This document shows, in pieces, positions 1 to 8,562 of a stretch of DNA of 64,000 nt; the first letter of the stretch is position 1, and each line of letters opens with the position of its first letter. A program made the translations under genes and the position numbers. The notes under the pieces are model-generated. The model was not told where the DNA came from and did not search any database. It worked only from the letters and a program-made list of their open reading frames with translations. The DNA comes from Nocardia sp. MH4 (GTDB lineage Bacteria; Actinomycetota; Actinomycetes; Mycobacteriales; Mycobacteriaceae), in contig NZ_LPNR01000100.1 of the NCBI RefSeq assembly GCF_019266065.1, positions 38,602 to 102,601 on the forward strand, read 5' to 3'.

Positions 1-45
1 CGCGACGCGATGGCCGCCGACGATGCGGCTCGCGCCCAGTCCTGA
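1..45 (+). CDS. 3' end of an unidentified gene (partial)
   Basis: The first fifteen codons read in frame 1 as the tail RDAMAADDAARAQS followed by TGA at 43-45. The Ala/Asp/Arg-rich tail is typical of the C-terminus of a GC-rich actinobacterial protein, but it is too short to assign a family. No promoter or Shine-Dalgarno sequence can be seen because the gene begins outside the window. About 125 bases without a recognisable gene separate it from the tRNA. Confidence 0.35.
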   Translation, partial: RDAMAADDAARAQS

Positions 46-172
46 GCAGTAACACCGATACTGCGCCGGGACCTCGCTGAGCGCGACGGCCGCGTGGCAC
101 CTCTACCGATGCCACGCGGCTGCCGCGTCCCGCTATGATGGTCGCTGCCCTTCGGGGCACCTGTTCGTACCC

Positions 173-244
173 GCCTCCTTAGCTCAGTGGTAGAGCACCG
201 CTCTTGTAAAGCGAAGGTCGTCAGTTCAATCCTGACAGGGGGCT
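173..244 (+). tRNA. tRNA-Thr (anticodon TGT)
   Basis: The sequence folds as a complete 72-nt cloverleaf. The acceptor stem GCCTCCT pairs with AGGGGGC, the D arm contains AGCTCAGTGGTAGAGC, the anticodon loop is CTTGTAA with TGT at positions 34-36, and the T stem GTCAG/CTGAC encloses a TTCAATC loop. The discriminator base is T and no CCA is encoded. The outermost anticodon-stem pair is a C-A mismatch. TGT reads ACA threonine codons, which are rare in this GC-rich sequence. A strong hairpin follows seven bases downstream. Confidence 0.95.
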
Positions 245-250
245 CTCCCA

Positions 251-283
251 GAACCCGACCCGGACAACGGGTCGGGTTCTTCG
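251..283 (+). terminator. Intrinsic terminator after tRNA-Thr
   Basis: An 11-bp perfect stem (GAACCCGACCC at 251-261 with GGGTCGGGTTC at 269-279) encloses a 7-nt loop and is followed by TTCTTC. It is placed correctly to end the tRNA transcript. Confidence 0.8.
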
Positions 284-315
284 TCGTTCGTGGTGCGCGA
301 CGGCAGATCGTGCCC
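284..315 (+). repeat. Short direct repeat, copy 1, upstream of the DUF4189 gene
   Basis: About 32 bases containing GCGCGACGGCAG and TCGTGCCC match a second copy at 854-885 at roughly 28 of 32 positions. Both copies lie upstream of a gene for a small secreted protein, about 90-100 bases before the start codon, which suggests a shared upstream element or a local duplication. Confidence 0.6.
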
Positions 316-404
316 AAGACTTTTGGGGCCGCCTCGCGTCCATGCGCTGCGGTATCTTCCATGCGATCGCCGCACCAGCCGGCGCGCAGAGGGAGACGCT
401 CCAC

Positions 405-815
405 ATGTTCGACAAGTCCTTTGCGGCCGCCGTGCTCTCGGTGAGCGCCGCTGCCGTCCTCGCGGCACCGCCCGCCACCGCCGACCCGGTCAACTGGGGC
501 GCCGTTTCCCTCAGCGTGTGGGGCAACGTCTACGCGTTTTCGGTCAACCACCCCACGGAAGCCGACGCGATTCGAGCCGCGGACCGAGCGTGCAAGGGTC
601 AAGGCATCATCGACTGCCGGACGATGGTGACGTTCGCGGACGGCTGCGGTGCGGTCGTGACCAGTCCGCTCGCGATCGTCGCGGGATTCCCGATCGTGGG
701 CTTCGGTAAAGGGGCGAACCCAGGGGAGGCGATCGCGGACGCCACCCGCAACCTCCCCACCGGCACCGGGAGCGCCGGTTCGTTCGATCGTGACCACGCC
801 TGCACCTGGCTGTGA
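405..815 (+). CDS. Secreted DUF4189-domain protein
   Basis: This 136-residue protein begins with a Sec signal peptide (short charged start, hydrophobic stretch to about residue 20, then APPATA before a likely cleavage site near residue 23). The mature part has the DUF4189 layout: WGA at the start of the domain, four or more cysteines (CKG, DCR, GCGAV, HACTW) likely to form disulfides, and a terminal TWL. DUF4189 proteins are exported proteins of unknown function that are common in Nocardia and Mycobacterium. ATG at 405 is preferred to the in-frame ATG at 342 because GAGGGAGA lies just upstream and the signal peptide begins there. The export call rests on the visible signal sequence and the family call on the motif pattern. 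Confidence 0.8.
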   Translation: MFDKSFAAAVLSVSAAAVLAAPPATADPVNWGAVSLSVWGNVYAFSVNHPTEADAIRAADRACKGQGIIDCRTMVTFADGCGAVVTSPLAIVAGFPIVGFGKGANPGEAIADATRNLPTGTGSAGSFDRDHACTWL

Positions 816-853
816 TCGACAGGCCGCCGGCTCGGTCCTGACGTGGCTCCGAG

Positions 854-885
854 TTGTTCGTAGCGCGCGACGGCAGCTCGTGCCC
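854..885 (+). repeat. Short direct repeat, copy 2, upstream of the small secreted protein
   Basis: Second copy of the element at 284-315 (shared GCGCGACGGCAG and TCGTGCCC). It lies about 100 bases before the GTG start at 985. Its orientation and its distance to a secreted-protein gene are like those of copy 1. Confidence 0.6.
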
Positions 886-984
886 CAGAAAGCAGGGGCG
901 ATCGATCCACTTCGAAACAGTGGCGTTTCTCACTAGGCTCACTCGCACGCCGAACCCCGGCGTACCTGTTCGAGAGGGATCCTC

Positions 985-1209
985 GTGAAACGCTTCGCCA
1001 TCCTCGCCGCCGCGGTCACCGCGTTCGGCGCCGCCTCCGCCGGGCTCGCCACCGCGACCCCGGCGCAGTCCGCCTCGGGTCAGCCGACGACGGCCCAGCC
1101 GGTCGTCCTGCAGACCGGCTCGGCCGTGATCGACCTGCTCGCCTACTTCGCCGCGGGCTGCTTCGGCAGCTGGAGCCCCGCCCCGCCCCCGCACTGCGTC
1201 ACGCAGTGA
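985..1209 (+). CDS. Small secreted hypothetical protein (74 aa)
   Basis: The protein starts with MKRFA and has a clear signal peptide (hydrophobic Ala-rich stretch to about residue 23, then TATPAQA-like cleavage context). The mature peptide is about 45 residues, with a hydrophobic segment VIDLLAYFAAGC and only two cysteines (in AAGCFG and PHCVT), which could form a disulfide. GTG at 985 is chosen because GAGAGGGA lies at 972-979 with good spacing. No family is recognised. It shares a short upstream repeat with the DUF4189 gene, so the two may be regulated alike. Confidence 0.65.
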   Translation: MKRFAILAAAVTAFGAASAGLATATPAQSASGQPTTAQPVVLQTGSAVIDLLAYFAAGCFGSWSPAPPPHCVTQ

Positions 1210-1230
1210 CCGCTCGATCCTGACCGGTCA

Positions 1231-1262
1231 GGCCCCCGACCTGTGCCGACGCGGCGGGGGCC
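1231..1262. terminator. Hairpin between convergent genes
   Basis: GGCCCCCG at 1231-1238 pairs with CGGGGGCC at 1255-1262 around a 16-nt loop. It lies between the stop of the small secreted protein and the stop of the convergent HIT gene and could end transcription from either side. There is no clear T-run. Confidence 0.45.
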
Positions 1263-1278
1263 GTACGGTCTGGCCGCC

Positions 1279-1704
1279 TCAGGCCGGGACGTTGGCCTCG
1301 TAGCCGAGTTCCCGGAGGGCGGCCGTGATCTTGGCCTGGGCCTCGTCGAGGGACTCGGGTGTGGGGGCGGTGTCGGCGCCGGAGATGTCGAAGTCGCCCA
1401 TGGTGTAGGCGGGGAAGACATGGGTGTGCAGGTGGGGGACCTCCAGGCCGGCGATGAGCAGGCCCGCGCGGGGCGCGTCGAAGGCGATGCGGACGGCCTG
1501 GCCGATCTTCTGGGCGAGGCCGGTCAGGCGCGCCATGACGGCGGGGTCGACGTCCTGCCACTGGTCGATCTCGGCGCGCGGCACGATGAGGGTGTGACCC
1601 TGGGTGACGGGGGCGATGGTGAGGAAGGCGACGAATTCGTCGTCCTCCCAGACGAAACGGCCGGGAAGCTGTCCGGCGATGATCGCGCTGAAGACGGATG
1701 CCAT
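1279..1704 (-). CDS. HIT-family nucleotide-binding protein
   Basis: This 141-residue protein has the histidine-triad motif HLHTHV near residue 91, preceded by the usual N-terminal strand pattern ([11 protein letters not shown], then GHTLIVP). HIT proteins are nucleotide hydrolases or transferases acting on phosphoramidate, phosphoanhydride or AMP-lysine type bonds; the substrate cannot be told from sequence. A -10 box TAGGCT lies 7 nt upstream of the ATG with no Shine-Dalgarno sequence, so it is probably leaderless. Mycobacterial genomes have a HIT protein in the same broad region (Rv0759c), which may be the counterpart. A second, different HIT gene lies at 8563. Confidence 0.85.
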   Translation of the reverse strand: MASVFSAIIAGQLPGRFVWEDDEFVAFLTIAPVTQGHTLIVPRAEIDQWQDVDPAVMARLTGLAQKIGQAVRIAFDAPRAGLLIAGLEVPHLHTHVFPAYTMGDFDISGADTAPTPESLDEAQAKITAALRELGYEANVPA

Positions 1705-1718
1705 AGCGGCGAGCCTAG

Positions 1719-2096
1719 CTAGATCGCGACGAAATGCGACAGGATGCCCTGCACCTCGTAGATGTCGACCTGGCGGTTGAACCGCTGCCTGACCGGCTCG
1801 TTCCCGCTGCCGATCCAGATGTGGAGCTCGGCGTCGAGATCGAAGGTGCCCGCGGTCTCGACGGCGAAATGGGTGATCGAGCGGTAGGGGATGGAGTGGT
1901 AGCTGACCTTGCGGCCGGTGACGCCCTGCTTGTCGACCAGGATCAGCCGGCGATTGGTGAACAGCATCGCGTCGCGCACCAGCAGGTAGGCCGAATAGAC
2001 CTGCTCACCCTGGCCGAACAGCTTGGCGTACTCCTGCTGCGCGGCGGCCGGGTCGATCCGGCCCGCATTGCCCATCATCCCGTCGAGCAGACCCAT
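1719..2096 (-). CDS. PH-domain-containing protein (bacterial pleckstrin-like)
   Basis: The 125-residue product starts [12 protein letters not shown] and carries a bacterial PH-like fold (DUF1696 type): the strand pattern around [25 protein letters not shown], with the FTNRRL motif, and a following [16 protein letters not shown] segment, are characteristic. It has no signal peptide or membrane segment, so it is probably cytosolic. The ATG at 2096 is chosen over one 60 bases upstream because GAGGGGAG lies just before it. Function is unknown; bPH domains are often assembly or stress-related modules. The HIT gene follows on the same strand after 14 bases, but it appears to have its own promoter. 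Confidence 0.75.
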   Translation of the reverse strand: MGLLDGMMGNAGRIDPAAAQQEYAKLFGQGEQVYSAYLLVRDAMLFTNRRLILVDKQGVTGRKVSYHSIPYRSITHFAVETAGTFDLDAELHIWIGSGNEPVRQRFNRQVDIYEVQGILSHFVAI

Positions 2097-2313
2097 GCTT
2101 GCTCCCCTCGCCTTCCCCGGCGGCCGTGTCGTCACGCCAGCCCCATTGTCCCCCAAGTGAACCCGATGCGGGTGGTGTGCGCGGGTGAATTCCCGACGCC
2201 GGGGCAGGGTTCGGATCCGTCGCCGCGGCCCGGTGACCGCTACCGGATATCGCGACGCGGTAGGGGGCTGGGGCGTGCGCAGCGGGCGTGAAGAGCGCGA
2301 CTAATCTGTGACC

Positions 2314-3591
2314 GTGCGCGTACTCGTCATCGGTTCCGGAGCCCGTGAACATGCCCTCGTCCTGGCGCTACGCCGGGATCCGTCGGTGACGGCGGTGATC
2401 GCCGCCCCGGGCAATCCCGGCATCGGACAACATGCCGAACTACGTCCGGTCGACCCGTGCGCGGCCGAGGACGTCGTCGCGCTGGCCACCGAGGTCGCCG
2501 CCGATCTCGTGGTGATCGGCCCCGAGGTGCCGCTGGTGCTCGGCATCGCCGACGCCGTGCGTGCGGCCGGATTCCCGGTCTTCGGCCCGTCCAAGGACGC
2601 GGCCCGGATCGAGGGCTCGAAGGCGTTCGCCAAGGACGTGATGGCGGCCGCCGGTGTGCGGACCGCGCACAGCGAGATCGTCGACACCCCGGCCGACCTG
2701 GACGCCGCGCTCGATCGCTTCGGTCCGACCTGGGTCGTCAAGGACGACGGGCTGGCCGCGGGCAAGGGCGTCGTGGTGACCGACGACCGTCGCGCGGCCC
2801 GCGATCACGGCGCCGAGCTGCTCGAACAGGGCCACCCGGTGCTGCTCGAGTCGTTCCTGGACGGCCCGGAGGTGTCGCTGTTCTGCCTGGTCGACGGCGA
2901 GACCGTGGTCCCGCTGCTGCCCGCGCAGGACCACAAGCGCGTCGGCGACGGCGATTCCGGCCCGAACACCGGCGGCATGGGCGCCTACACGCCGCTGCCG
3001 TGGCTGCCCGAGGAGACGCTGACCGAGATCGTCGAGGATGTGGTGAAGCCGGTCGCGGCCGAGCTGGTCCGCCGGGGCAGCTCGTTCTCCGGGCTGCTGT
3101 ACGCCGGTCTGGCCGTCGGCACCAACGGTCCCGCGGTCGTCGAGTTCAACTGCCGCTTCGGCGATCCCGAGACCCAGGCCGTGCTGGCCCTGCTGGACAG
3201 CCCGTTCGCCGAGCTGCTGCACGCCACCGCCACCGGTCGCCTGGCCGAGGTCGAACCGCCGCGCTGGAAGGACGGCTCCGCGATCACCGTCGTGCTGGCC
3301 GCCGAGAACTACCCCGCTCGCCCGCGCACCGGTGACGTGATCACCGGCGCCGAGGACGGTGCGCTGGAAGGCGAGACGCTGGTGCTGCACGCGGGCACCG
3401 GGCAGCGCGAGGACAAGACGCTGGTCTCGGCCGGCGGCCGGGTGCTCAATGTGGTCGGGGTCGGCGCCGATCTCGCCGAGGCTCGCGAGCGCGCCTACGC
3501 GCGGCTCGCCCAGATCAAGCTGCCCGGCAGCCACTTCCGCACCGATATCGGCGCGACCGAGGTGGTCGTCCCGGAGCGCAAAGCGCAGTAG
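2314..3591 (+). CDS. purD: Phosphoribosylamine--glycine ligase
   Basis: PurD joins glycine to 5-phosphoribosylamine using ATP, the second step of de novo purine synthesis. The 425-residue product begins [15 protein letters not shown], the conserved N-domain glycine motif, and then shows ATP-grasp features: [13 protein letters not shown], the metal-binding [12 protein letters not shown] motif and the conserved QDHKR segment. It is full length for the family. Two GTG codons are possible, at 2308 and 2314. The -10 box TAATCT ends at 2307, so transcription should begin near 2314, giving a leaderless start; 2314 also matches the usual family N-terminus. A terminator follows at 3610. Confidence 0.96.
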   Translation: MRVLVIGSGAREHALVLALRRDPSVTAVIAAPGNPGIGQHAELRPVDPCAAEDVVALATEVAADLVVIGPEVPLVLGIADAVRAAGFPVFGPSKDAARIEGSKAFAKDVMAAAGVRTAHSEIVDTPADLDAALDRFGPTWVVKDDGLAAGKGVVVTDDRRAARDHGAELLEQGHPVLLESFLDGPEVSLFCLVDGETVVPLLPAQDHKRVGDGDSGPNTGGMGAYTPLPWLPEETLTEIVEDVVKPVAAELVRRGSSFSGLLYAGLAVGTNGPAVVEFNCRFGDPETQAVLALLDSPFAELLHATATGRLAEVEPPRWKDGSAITVVLAAENYPARPRTGDVITGAEDGALEGETLVLHAGTGQREDKTLVSAGGRVLNVVGVGADLAEARERAYARLAQIKLPGSHFRTDIGATEVVVPERKAQ

Positions 3592-3609
3592 CGCGCGAAT
3601 CGCGAACGA

Positions 3610-3645
3610 GGGGCATCGGGTCCGGAGCGGGTCCGATGCCCCTTG
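3610..3645. terminator. Terminator between purD and the convergent M23 gene
   Basis: GGGGCATCGG at 3610-3619 pairs perfectly with CCGATGCCCC at 3633-3642, followed by TTGT. The 13-nt loop can pair further internally. Probably bidirectional. Confidence 0.65.
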
Positions 3646-3653
3646 TCGTGTCG

Positions 3654-4940
3654 TCAGGTGAGCTGGAGGCCGTGCGTGGCGAGCCAGGCCTGCGGGTCGA
3701 CGTGGTTGCCGTTCTGGACGATCTCGAAGTGCAGGTGCGGGCCGGTGGAGTCGCCGCGGTTGCCGATGCGGGCGATCTGCATGCCCGCGGGGACCCGTTC
3801 GCCGGGGGAGACGAAGAAGTCGTACATGTGGCCGTAGATGCTGATGGTGCCGTCGTCGTGCCGGATGCGCACCCACAGGCCGAAGCCCTGGGCCGGACCC
3901 GCTTCGACGACCGTGCCGTCGGCGACGGCGTAGATGGGGCTGCCGATGGGGGCGGCGATGTCGATGCCGCGGTGCATGGTGCCCCAGCGGGAGCCGAAAC
4001 CCGAGGTGAACGCGCCCTTGGCGGGCAGACTGAAGCCGCCGAGGGAGGGGGTCGCCCCCGGCGTCACGGTCCCGGGGACCACCGGCGCCCGCGTCCCCAT
4101 CCAGTCCTGCCACTCGCCCGAGGCCGCGGCCGCCGCCTCGGCCTTCGCGCGCTCGAGGGTGGCGCGGGCCGCCGCCGCGACCACCGCCGCCTCGCGCCGC
4201 TTCTCGCCGTTGGCGATGGCGGCGAGCAGGCGCGTCGTCGACTGCGGATTCGGCGCGAGTTCCGGGACGTAGGCGATCGCCACGCGCTGCGCCTCACCGG
4301 GCGCCAGCGGGCCACCCTCGACGTCGTCGCCGATCCGCCCGTCCGCCGCCACGACCACCGCCACGATCGCCACACCCGCGATCAGGACGCGCTGCTCGAT
4401 CAGTACCCGCCGCACCCGATCCCGGCTCGGCCGCCGCGCCCACAGCGCCTCGGCCCGCGCCTTCGGCCGCAGCCAGAACACGGCGCGCACCTCGCCCGCG
4501 CGCAGTTCCCCGGCGATCTCGGCGACCGTCGGATGCTCGCCGATCCAGGTCGCCACGCGCTCGCGGACACCGCTCTTCGACGGTAGCTGCTCGCGCCAAT
4601 TCGCCTGCAGAACACGGCCGTTGATGCTGACTACGCGCTTCCCGACGCTCGGCGCCGCGGCGTCGTCGAGCGCCCGGGTGCTGTGCTCAGCGGCTGAGGC
4701 GCTGGGGTCGTCGGTGGTGACTCGCTGGTGCGCGGTGGTCTCGGCGGCTGAGGGCTGCGCGGTGGCGGCCGCGGTGTCCGCACGAGGGTCGGCCTCGGCG
4801 GCCGCGGGGCTCGCGGCGACGTCCGCCGCCTGCGCGTTCGCCTCGACCGGAGGGCTGTCCTCGACCGGCGACGCCACGACACGATCCACTGTGTCCGTCT
4901 TCGCCCGCCGCACTCGCCCCGCCGTCCTTACCCACTCCAT
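3654..4940 (-). CDS. Membrane-anchored M23 peptidase (LytM-type)
   Basis: The 428-residue protein has three parts. Residues 1-100 are an Ala/Thr/Asp/Pro-rich, probably disordered segment. Residues 101-180 form a basic soluble stretch ending before one membrane helix at about 184-199 (VLIAGVAIVAVVVA). The extracytoplasmic part carries an Ala-rich helical region at about 235-275 and a C-terminal M23 metallopeptidase domain (310-428) with zinc ligands H323 and D327 (HRGID), H371 and the HLHFE motif at 402-406. All the expected catalytic residues are present, so it is likely an active peptidoglycan endopeptidase. M23 enzymes cut peptide crosslinks of the cell wall. The long cytoplasmic N-terminal half is unusual. 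The start is the ATG at 4940; a clear Shine-Dalgarno sequence is not seen. It is divergent from the aminotransferase. Confidence 0.85.
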   Translation of the reverse strand: MEWVRTAGRVRRAKTDTVDRVVASPVEDSPPVEANAQAADVAASPAAAEADPRADTAAATAQPSAAETTAHQRVTTDDPSASAAEHSTRALDDAAAPSVGKRVVSINGRVLQANWREQLPSKSGVRERVATWIGEHPTVAEIAGELRAGEVRAVFWLRPKARAEALWARRPSRDRVRRVLIEQRVLIAGVAIVAVVVAADGRIGDDVEGGPLAPGEAQRVAIAYVPELAPNPQSTTRLLAAIANGEKRREAAVVAAAARATLERAKAEAAAAASGEWQDWMGTRAPVVPGTVTPGATPSLGGFSLPAKGAFTSGFGSRWGTMHRGIDIAAPIGSPIYAVADGTVVEAGPAQGFGLWVRIRHDDGTISIYGHMYDFFVSPGERVPAGMQIARIGNRGDSTGPHLHFEIVQNGNHVDPQAWLATHGLQLT

Positions 4941-5067
4941 GGTGCCCCCGCGACCCTGCCCCGACGCGGCTCAACTCGCTGCGCCGGTGGCTGCGTATTC
5001 GCTGTCGGAGCCATTCTGCCGACCATATCTGTCAACGCCCGCAATCGGGTGCTCTACCGTCACTCGG

Positions 5068-6228
5068 GTGTCCAGAGAATCGCGCCGGTCGACCATTCCC
5101 CCTTTCTACGTGATGGATGTGTGGAAAGCCGCTGCTGAACGGGCCAGGTCGCACGGAGACGTGCTGGTGCTGGCGGCGGGACAGCCCTCGACGCAGGCGC
5201 CGGCGCCGGTGCTGCGGGCGACCAAGGCGGCGATCGAGCACGAGCTGCTCGGGTACACCGAGACGTTCGGCATCCTGCCGCTGCGCGAGGCGATCGCCGA
5301 GCACCACCGGGAGACCTACGGCTACGACGTGCACCCGGACGAGGTCGTGGTGACCACGGGGTCCTCGGGGGCGTTCACGCTGATCTTCCTGGCCGCCTTC
5401 GACGCGGGCGACACCGTGGTGGTGGCCCGGCCGGGATACCCGGCCTACCGCAACACCCTCACCGCGCTCGGCTGCGAGGTGATCGAGCTCGACTGCGGCC
5501 CGCAGACCCGCTTCCAGCCGACGGTCGCCATGCTCGAGGCACTGCCCGAGCCGCCCGCGGGCCTGGTGGTGGCGAGCCCGGCCAACCCGACCGGCACCAT
5601 GATCGACCCGGCCGAGCTGGCCGCGCTGGCGCGCTGGTGCGAAGACCACGGCACCCTGCTGATCTCCGACGAGATCTATCACGGCATCACCTTCGACGAC
5701 GCGACGCCGACCGCCTCGGCCTGGGAGTTCTCCCGCGCGGCGGTGGTGATCGGCTCGGTGTCGAAGTACTTCTCGATGACCGGCTGGCGGCTGGGCTGGA
5801 TGCTGGCCCCCGCCGACCTGCGCCCGGCGCTGCAGCGGCTGGCGTCGAACATGACGGTGTGCCCGCCCGCCATCTCCCAGTACGCCGCCGTGCACGCGTT
5901 CGGCGCGGAAGCCAAGGATGAGCTGGACGGCCACGTCCGCCGGTACGCGCGCAACCGGGCGCTGTTGCTGGAGGGTCTGCCGAGTATCGGCATCACCGAA
6001 CTCGCCCCCGCCGACGGCGCTTTCTACGCCTATGCCGATATCGGTCACTTGACCAACGATTCCCGGGCCTGGTGTGCCGAGGTGCTCGATCACACCGGCG
6101 TCGCGCTGGCACCCGGTCTCGACTTCGACACCGTGCACGGCATTCGCACTGTTCGCTTCTCCTTCGCCGGCGCCACCGACGACATCGCCGCAGCGCTGGA
6201 CCGGTTGGGAAGGTTCCTGAAGGGCTGA
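5068..6228 (+). CDS. PLP-dependent aminotransferase (class I/II)
   Basis: This 386-residue fold-type I aminotransferase shows LAAGQPSTQAP, the SPANPTGTM loop, the DEIYHG aspartate/tyrosine motif, the PLP-lysine motif GSVSKYFSMTGWRLGW and the C-terminal RFSFAG arginine that binds the substrate carboxylate. Substrate specificity cannot be set from sequence; aspartate/alanine-type aminotransferases look like this. A much longer upstream reading frame exists, but it is the antisense of the M23 gene. GTG at 5068 is preferred because a -10 box TACCGT lies 7 nt before it (leaderless) and the protein then begins close to the family start (STIPPFYVMDVWKAA). Confidence 0.88.
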   Translation: MSRESRRSTIPPFYVMDVWKAAAERARSHGDVLVLAAGQPSTQAPAPVLRATKAAIEHELLGYTETFGILPLREAIAEHHRETYGYDVHPDEVVVTTGSSGAFTLIFLAAFDAGDTVVVARPGYPAYRNTLTALGCEVIELDCGPQTRFQPTVAMLEALPEPPAGLVVASPANPTGTMIDPAELAALARWCEDHGTLLISDEIYHGITFDDATPTASAWEFSRAAVVIGSVSKYFSMTGWRLGWMLAPADLRPALQRLASNMTVCPPAISQYAAVHAFGAEAKDELDGHVRRYARNRALLLEGLPSIGITELAPADGAFYAYADIGHLTNDSRAWCAEVLDHTGVALAPGLDFDTVHGIRTVRFSFAGATDDIAAALDRLGRFLKG

Positions 6229-6384
6229 TCGGCCGCGCTGTCAACAGTGATGTGCGACAACAACTTTGCCTAGTACGAACACTTCCGTGCCGGGATGCGG
6301 TAAAACTCAGTTATCCCGATTTCCCGCGTTTCCCCGATGACGATTGCGCACGGTTGAACTGATGATGACTGGCACGATGGCACG

Positions 6385-7038
6385 GTGACCACCGCGACGA
6401 CCCCGAAAGGCGAACGGCGTCGCCAGGCCCTGGTGGCGGCGGCGGCTGAACTGTTGCTCGAAGGCGGCTTCGACGCTGTACGACATCGCTCGGTGGCGTC
6501 GCGGGCCGATCTTCCGCTCGCCTCGACCACCTACTACTTCGAATCTCTGGAAGATCTGATCGCCCGGGCCGTCGAATTCAGCGGCGCGATCGAACTCGAC
6601 GCCATGCGTCGCCGGGTCGGTGAGGTCAGCCATCGCAGGCGCGGTACCGACGCGACCGTCGACCTCGTCCTCGACCTGCTCGTCGGCCCCGACGACAGCG
6701 ACCTCGACGCGCGCGGCCAGCTGATCGCGCGCTACGAGCGCTCGGTGGCCTCGGCCCGGCATCCCGAGTTACGCGAGGTCCAGCTCCGACTACGCACGCA
6801 GCTCGAAGAACTGCTCGCCGACGTGCTGCGCCGCTCCGATCGAGTGGTGCGCCCCGAGCAGTTGCGCAGGCTGGTCGCGGTGGTGGACGGCGCGGTGGTC
6901 GCCGCGCTGATCGAGGGTCACCCGGAGCCGAGGCGGCCCGCACGGGCCGGTCTGCTGGAGATGATCGACATCGTCGCCCCGCCCGTGGTGCCCAACATGA
7001 TGCCCCAGCAGCTGGAACGGGCGCGGCAACTAGACTGA
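6385..7038 (+). CDS. TetR-family transcriptional regulator
   Basis: The 217-residue protein begins with a TetR-type helix-turn-helix (about residues 8-55: RRQALVAAAAELLLEGGFDAVRHRSVASRADLPLASTTYYFESLEDLI). The remaining helical domain is variable and would bind a ligand. It starts at a GTG with a weak leaderless -10 box (CACGAT) 6 nt before. The upstream 156 bases (6229-6384) are AT-richer than the surroundings and hold no clear gene. The stop codon is followed almost at once by purB, but purB has its own -10 box inside the end of this gene. The targets are unknown. Confidence 0.85.
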   Translation: MTTATTPKGERRRQALVAAAAELLLEGGFDAVRHRSVASRADLPLASTTYYFESLEDLIARAVEFSGAIELDAMRRRVGEVSHRRRGTDATVDLVLDLLVGPDDSDLDARGQLIARYERSVASARHPELREVQLRLRTQLEELLADVLRRSDRVVRPEQLRRLVAVVDGAVVAALIEGHPEPRRPARAGLLEMIDIVAPPVVPNMMPQQLERARQLD

Positions 7039-7044
7039 GTGTTC

Positions 7045-8466
7045 GTGAGCCTTGTCCCGAACGTCCTCGCCACCCGATACGCCAGCCCGGAGCTCGTCGC
7101 GCTCTGGTCGCCCGAGAACAAGATCGTGCTCGAGCGCAAGCTGTGGCTCGAGGTGCTGCGGGCGCAGTCGGCACTCGGCATCGATGTCCCCGCGGGTGTG
7201 CTCGACGACTACGAGCGCGTGCTCGAACACGTCGACCTGGCCTCGATCGCCGAGCGTGAGCGGGTCACCCGCCACGACGTGAAGGCACGCATCGAGGAGT
7301 TCAACGCGCTGGCCGGGCACGAGCACGTGCACAAGGGCATGACCAGCCGCGACCTCACCGAGAACGTCGAACAGCTGCAGATCCGGCTCTCGCTCGAGTA
7401 CGTCTACGACCACGGTGTCGCGATCGCGGCCCGGCTGGCCGAGCGCGCCGCGGAGTACCAGACGCTGGTGATGGCGGGCCGCTCGCACAACGTCGCCGCG
7501 CAGGCGACCACCCTGGGCAAGCGCTTCGCCTCCGCCGCCGACGAGGTGCTCGTCGCGCTGACCCGCCTGCGCGAGCTGATCGACCGCTACCCGCTGCGCG
7601 GCATCAAAGGCCCGATGGGCACCGCCCAGGACATGCTCGACCTGCTCGACGGCGACGCGGGCAAGCTGGCCGCGCTCGAGCAGCAGGTGGCCACGCATCT
7701 CGGTTTCGCGAAGGTCTTCACCAGCGTCGGCCAGGTCTACCCGCGCTCACTCGACCACGACGTGCTCTCGGCGCTGGTGCAGCTGGGCGCCGGGCCGTCG
7801 TCGTTCGCGCACACCATCCGGCTGATGGCGGGCCACGAGCTGGTCACCGAGGGCTTCCAGCCCGGCCAGGTCGGGTCCTCGGCGATGCCGCACAAGATGA
7901 ACACCCGCTCGTGCGAGCGCGTCAACGGCCTGCAGGTCGTGCTGCGCGGCTACGGCTCGATGGCCGCCGAGCTCGCGGGCGCGCAGTGGAACGAGGGTGA
8001 CGTGTTCTGCTCGGTGGTGCGCCGCGTCGCGCTGCCGGACGCGTTCTTCGCCGTCGACGGCCAGATGGAGACCTTCCTGACCGTGCTCGCCGAGTTCGGC
8101 GCATACCCGGCGGTGGTCGCCCGCGAGCTCGACCGGTACCTGCCGTTCCTGGCCACCACCCGCATCCTGATGGCGGCGGTGCGCGCGGGCGTTGGCCGCG
8201 AGACCGCGCACGAGGTCATCAAGGAGCACGCTGTCGCGGTGGCGCTGGCCATGCGCGAGCAGGGTCGCGAGCCCGACCTGCTGGACCGGCTCGCCGCCGA
8301 CGACCGGATGCCGCTGGACCGCGCCGCGCTCGATGCCGCGCTGGCCGACAAGTCCGCGTTCATCGGTGCCGCGTCCGACCAGGTCTCCGAGGTCATCGCG
8401 CAGGTGCAGAAGCTGGTCGAGGCCAACCCCGAGGCCGCGCGCTACACGCCGTCGCCGATTCTCTGA
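7045..8466 (+). CDS. purB: Adenylosuccinate lyase
   Basis: PurB removes fumarate from SAICAR and from adenylosuccinate in purine synthesis. The 473-residue product begins MSLVPNVLATRY and shows family features: TRHDVKARIEEF, GMTSRDLTEN, the catalytic MAGRSHNVAAQ histidine region and the fumarase/aspartase signature GSSAMPHKMNTRS. A GTG at 7039 is also in frame, but the -10 box TAGACT at 7031-7036 puts a leaderless start 8 nt away at 7045, which also gives the usual N-terminus. The TAGACT box overlaps the last codons of the TetR gene. Confidence 0.96.
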   Translation: MSLVPNVLATRYASPELVALWSPENKIVLERKLWLEVLRAQSALGIDVPAGVLDDYERVLEHVDLASIAERERVTRHDVKARIEEFNALAGHEHVHKGMTSRDLTENVEQLQIRLSLEYVYDHGVAIAARLAERAAEYQTLVMAGRSHNVAAQATTLGKRFASAADEVLVALTRLRELIDRYPLRGIKGPMGTAQDMLDLLDGDAGKLAALEQQVATHLGFAKVFTSVGQVYPRSLDHDVLSALVQLGAGPSSFAHTIRLMAGHELVTEGFQPGQVGSSAMPHKMNTRSCERVNGLQVVLRGYGSMAAELAGAQWNEGDVFCSVVRRVALPDAFFAVDGQMETFLTVLAEFGAYPAVVARELDRYLPFLATTRILMAAVRAGVGRETAHEVIKEHAVAVALAMREQGREPDLLDRLAADDRMPLDRAALDAALADKSAFIGAASDQVSEVIAQVQKLVEANPEAARYTPSPIL

Positions 8467-8562
8467 CGCACGGTGCGTGTCAGCCCGCCGCTGTCGCTGT
8501 TCCAGCACCGGCGGCGGGCGATCGCACGGCGGCTCCTGGCGCGGTTTCGCTACCGTACCCGG

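Noticed and set aside
4621..5067. N-terminal extension of the aminotransferase from ATG 4621
   Set aside because: It overlaps the divergent M23 gene and is Ala/Ser-rich; a leaderless start at 5068 fits the family N-terminus.
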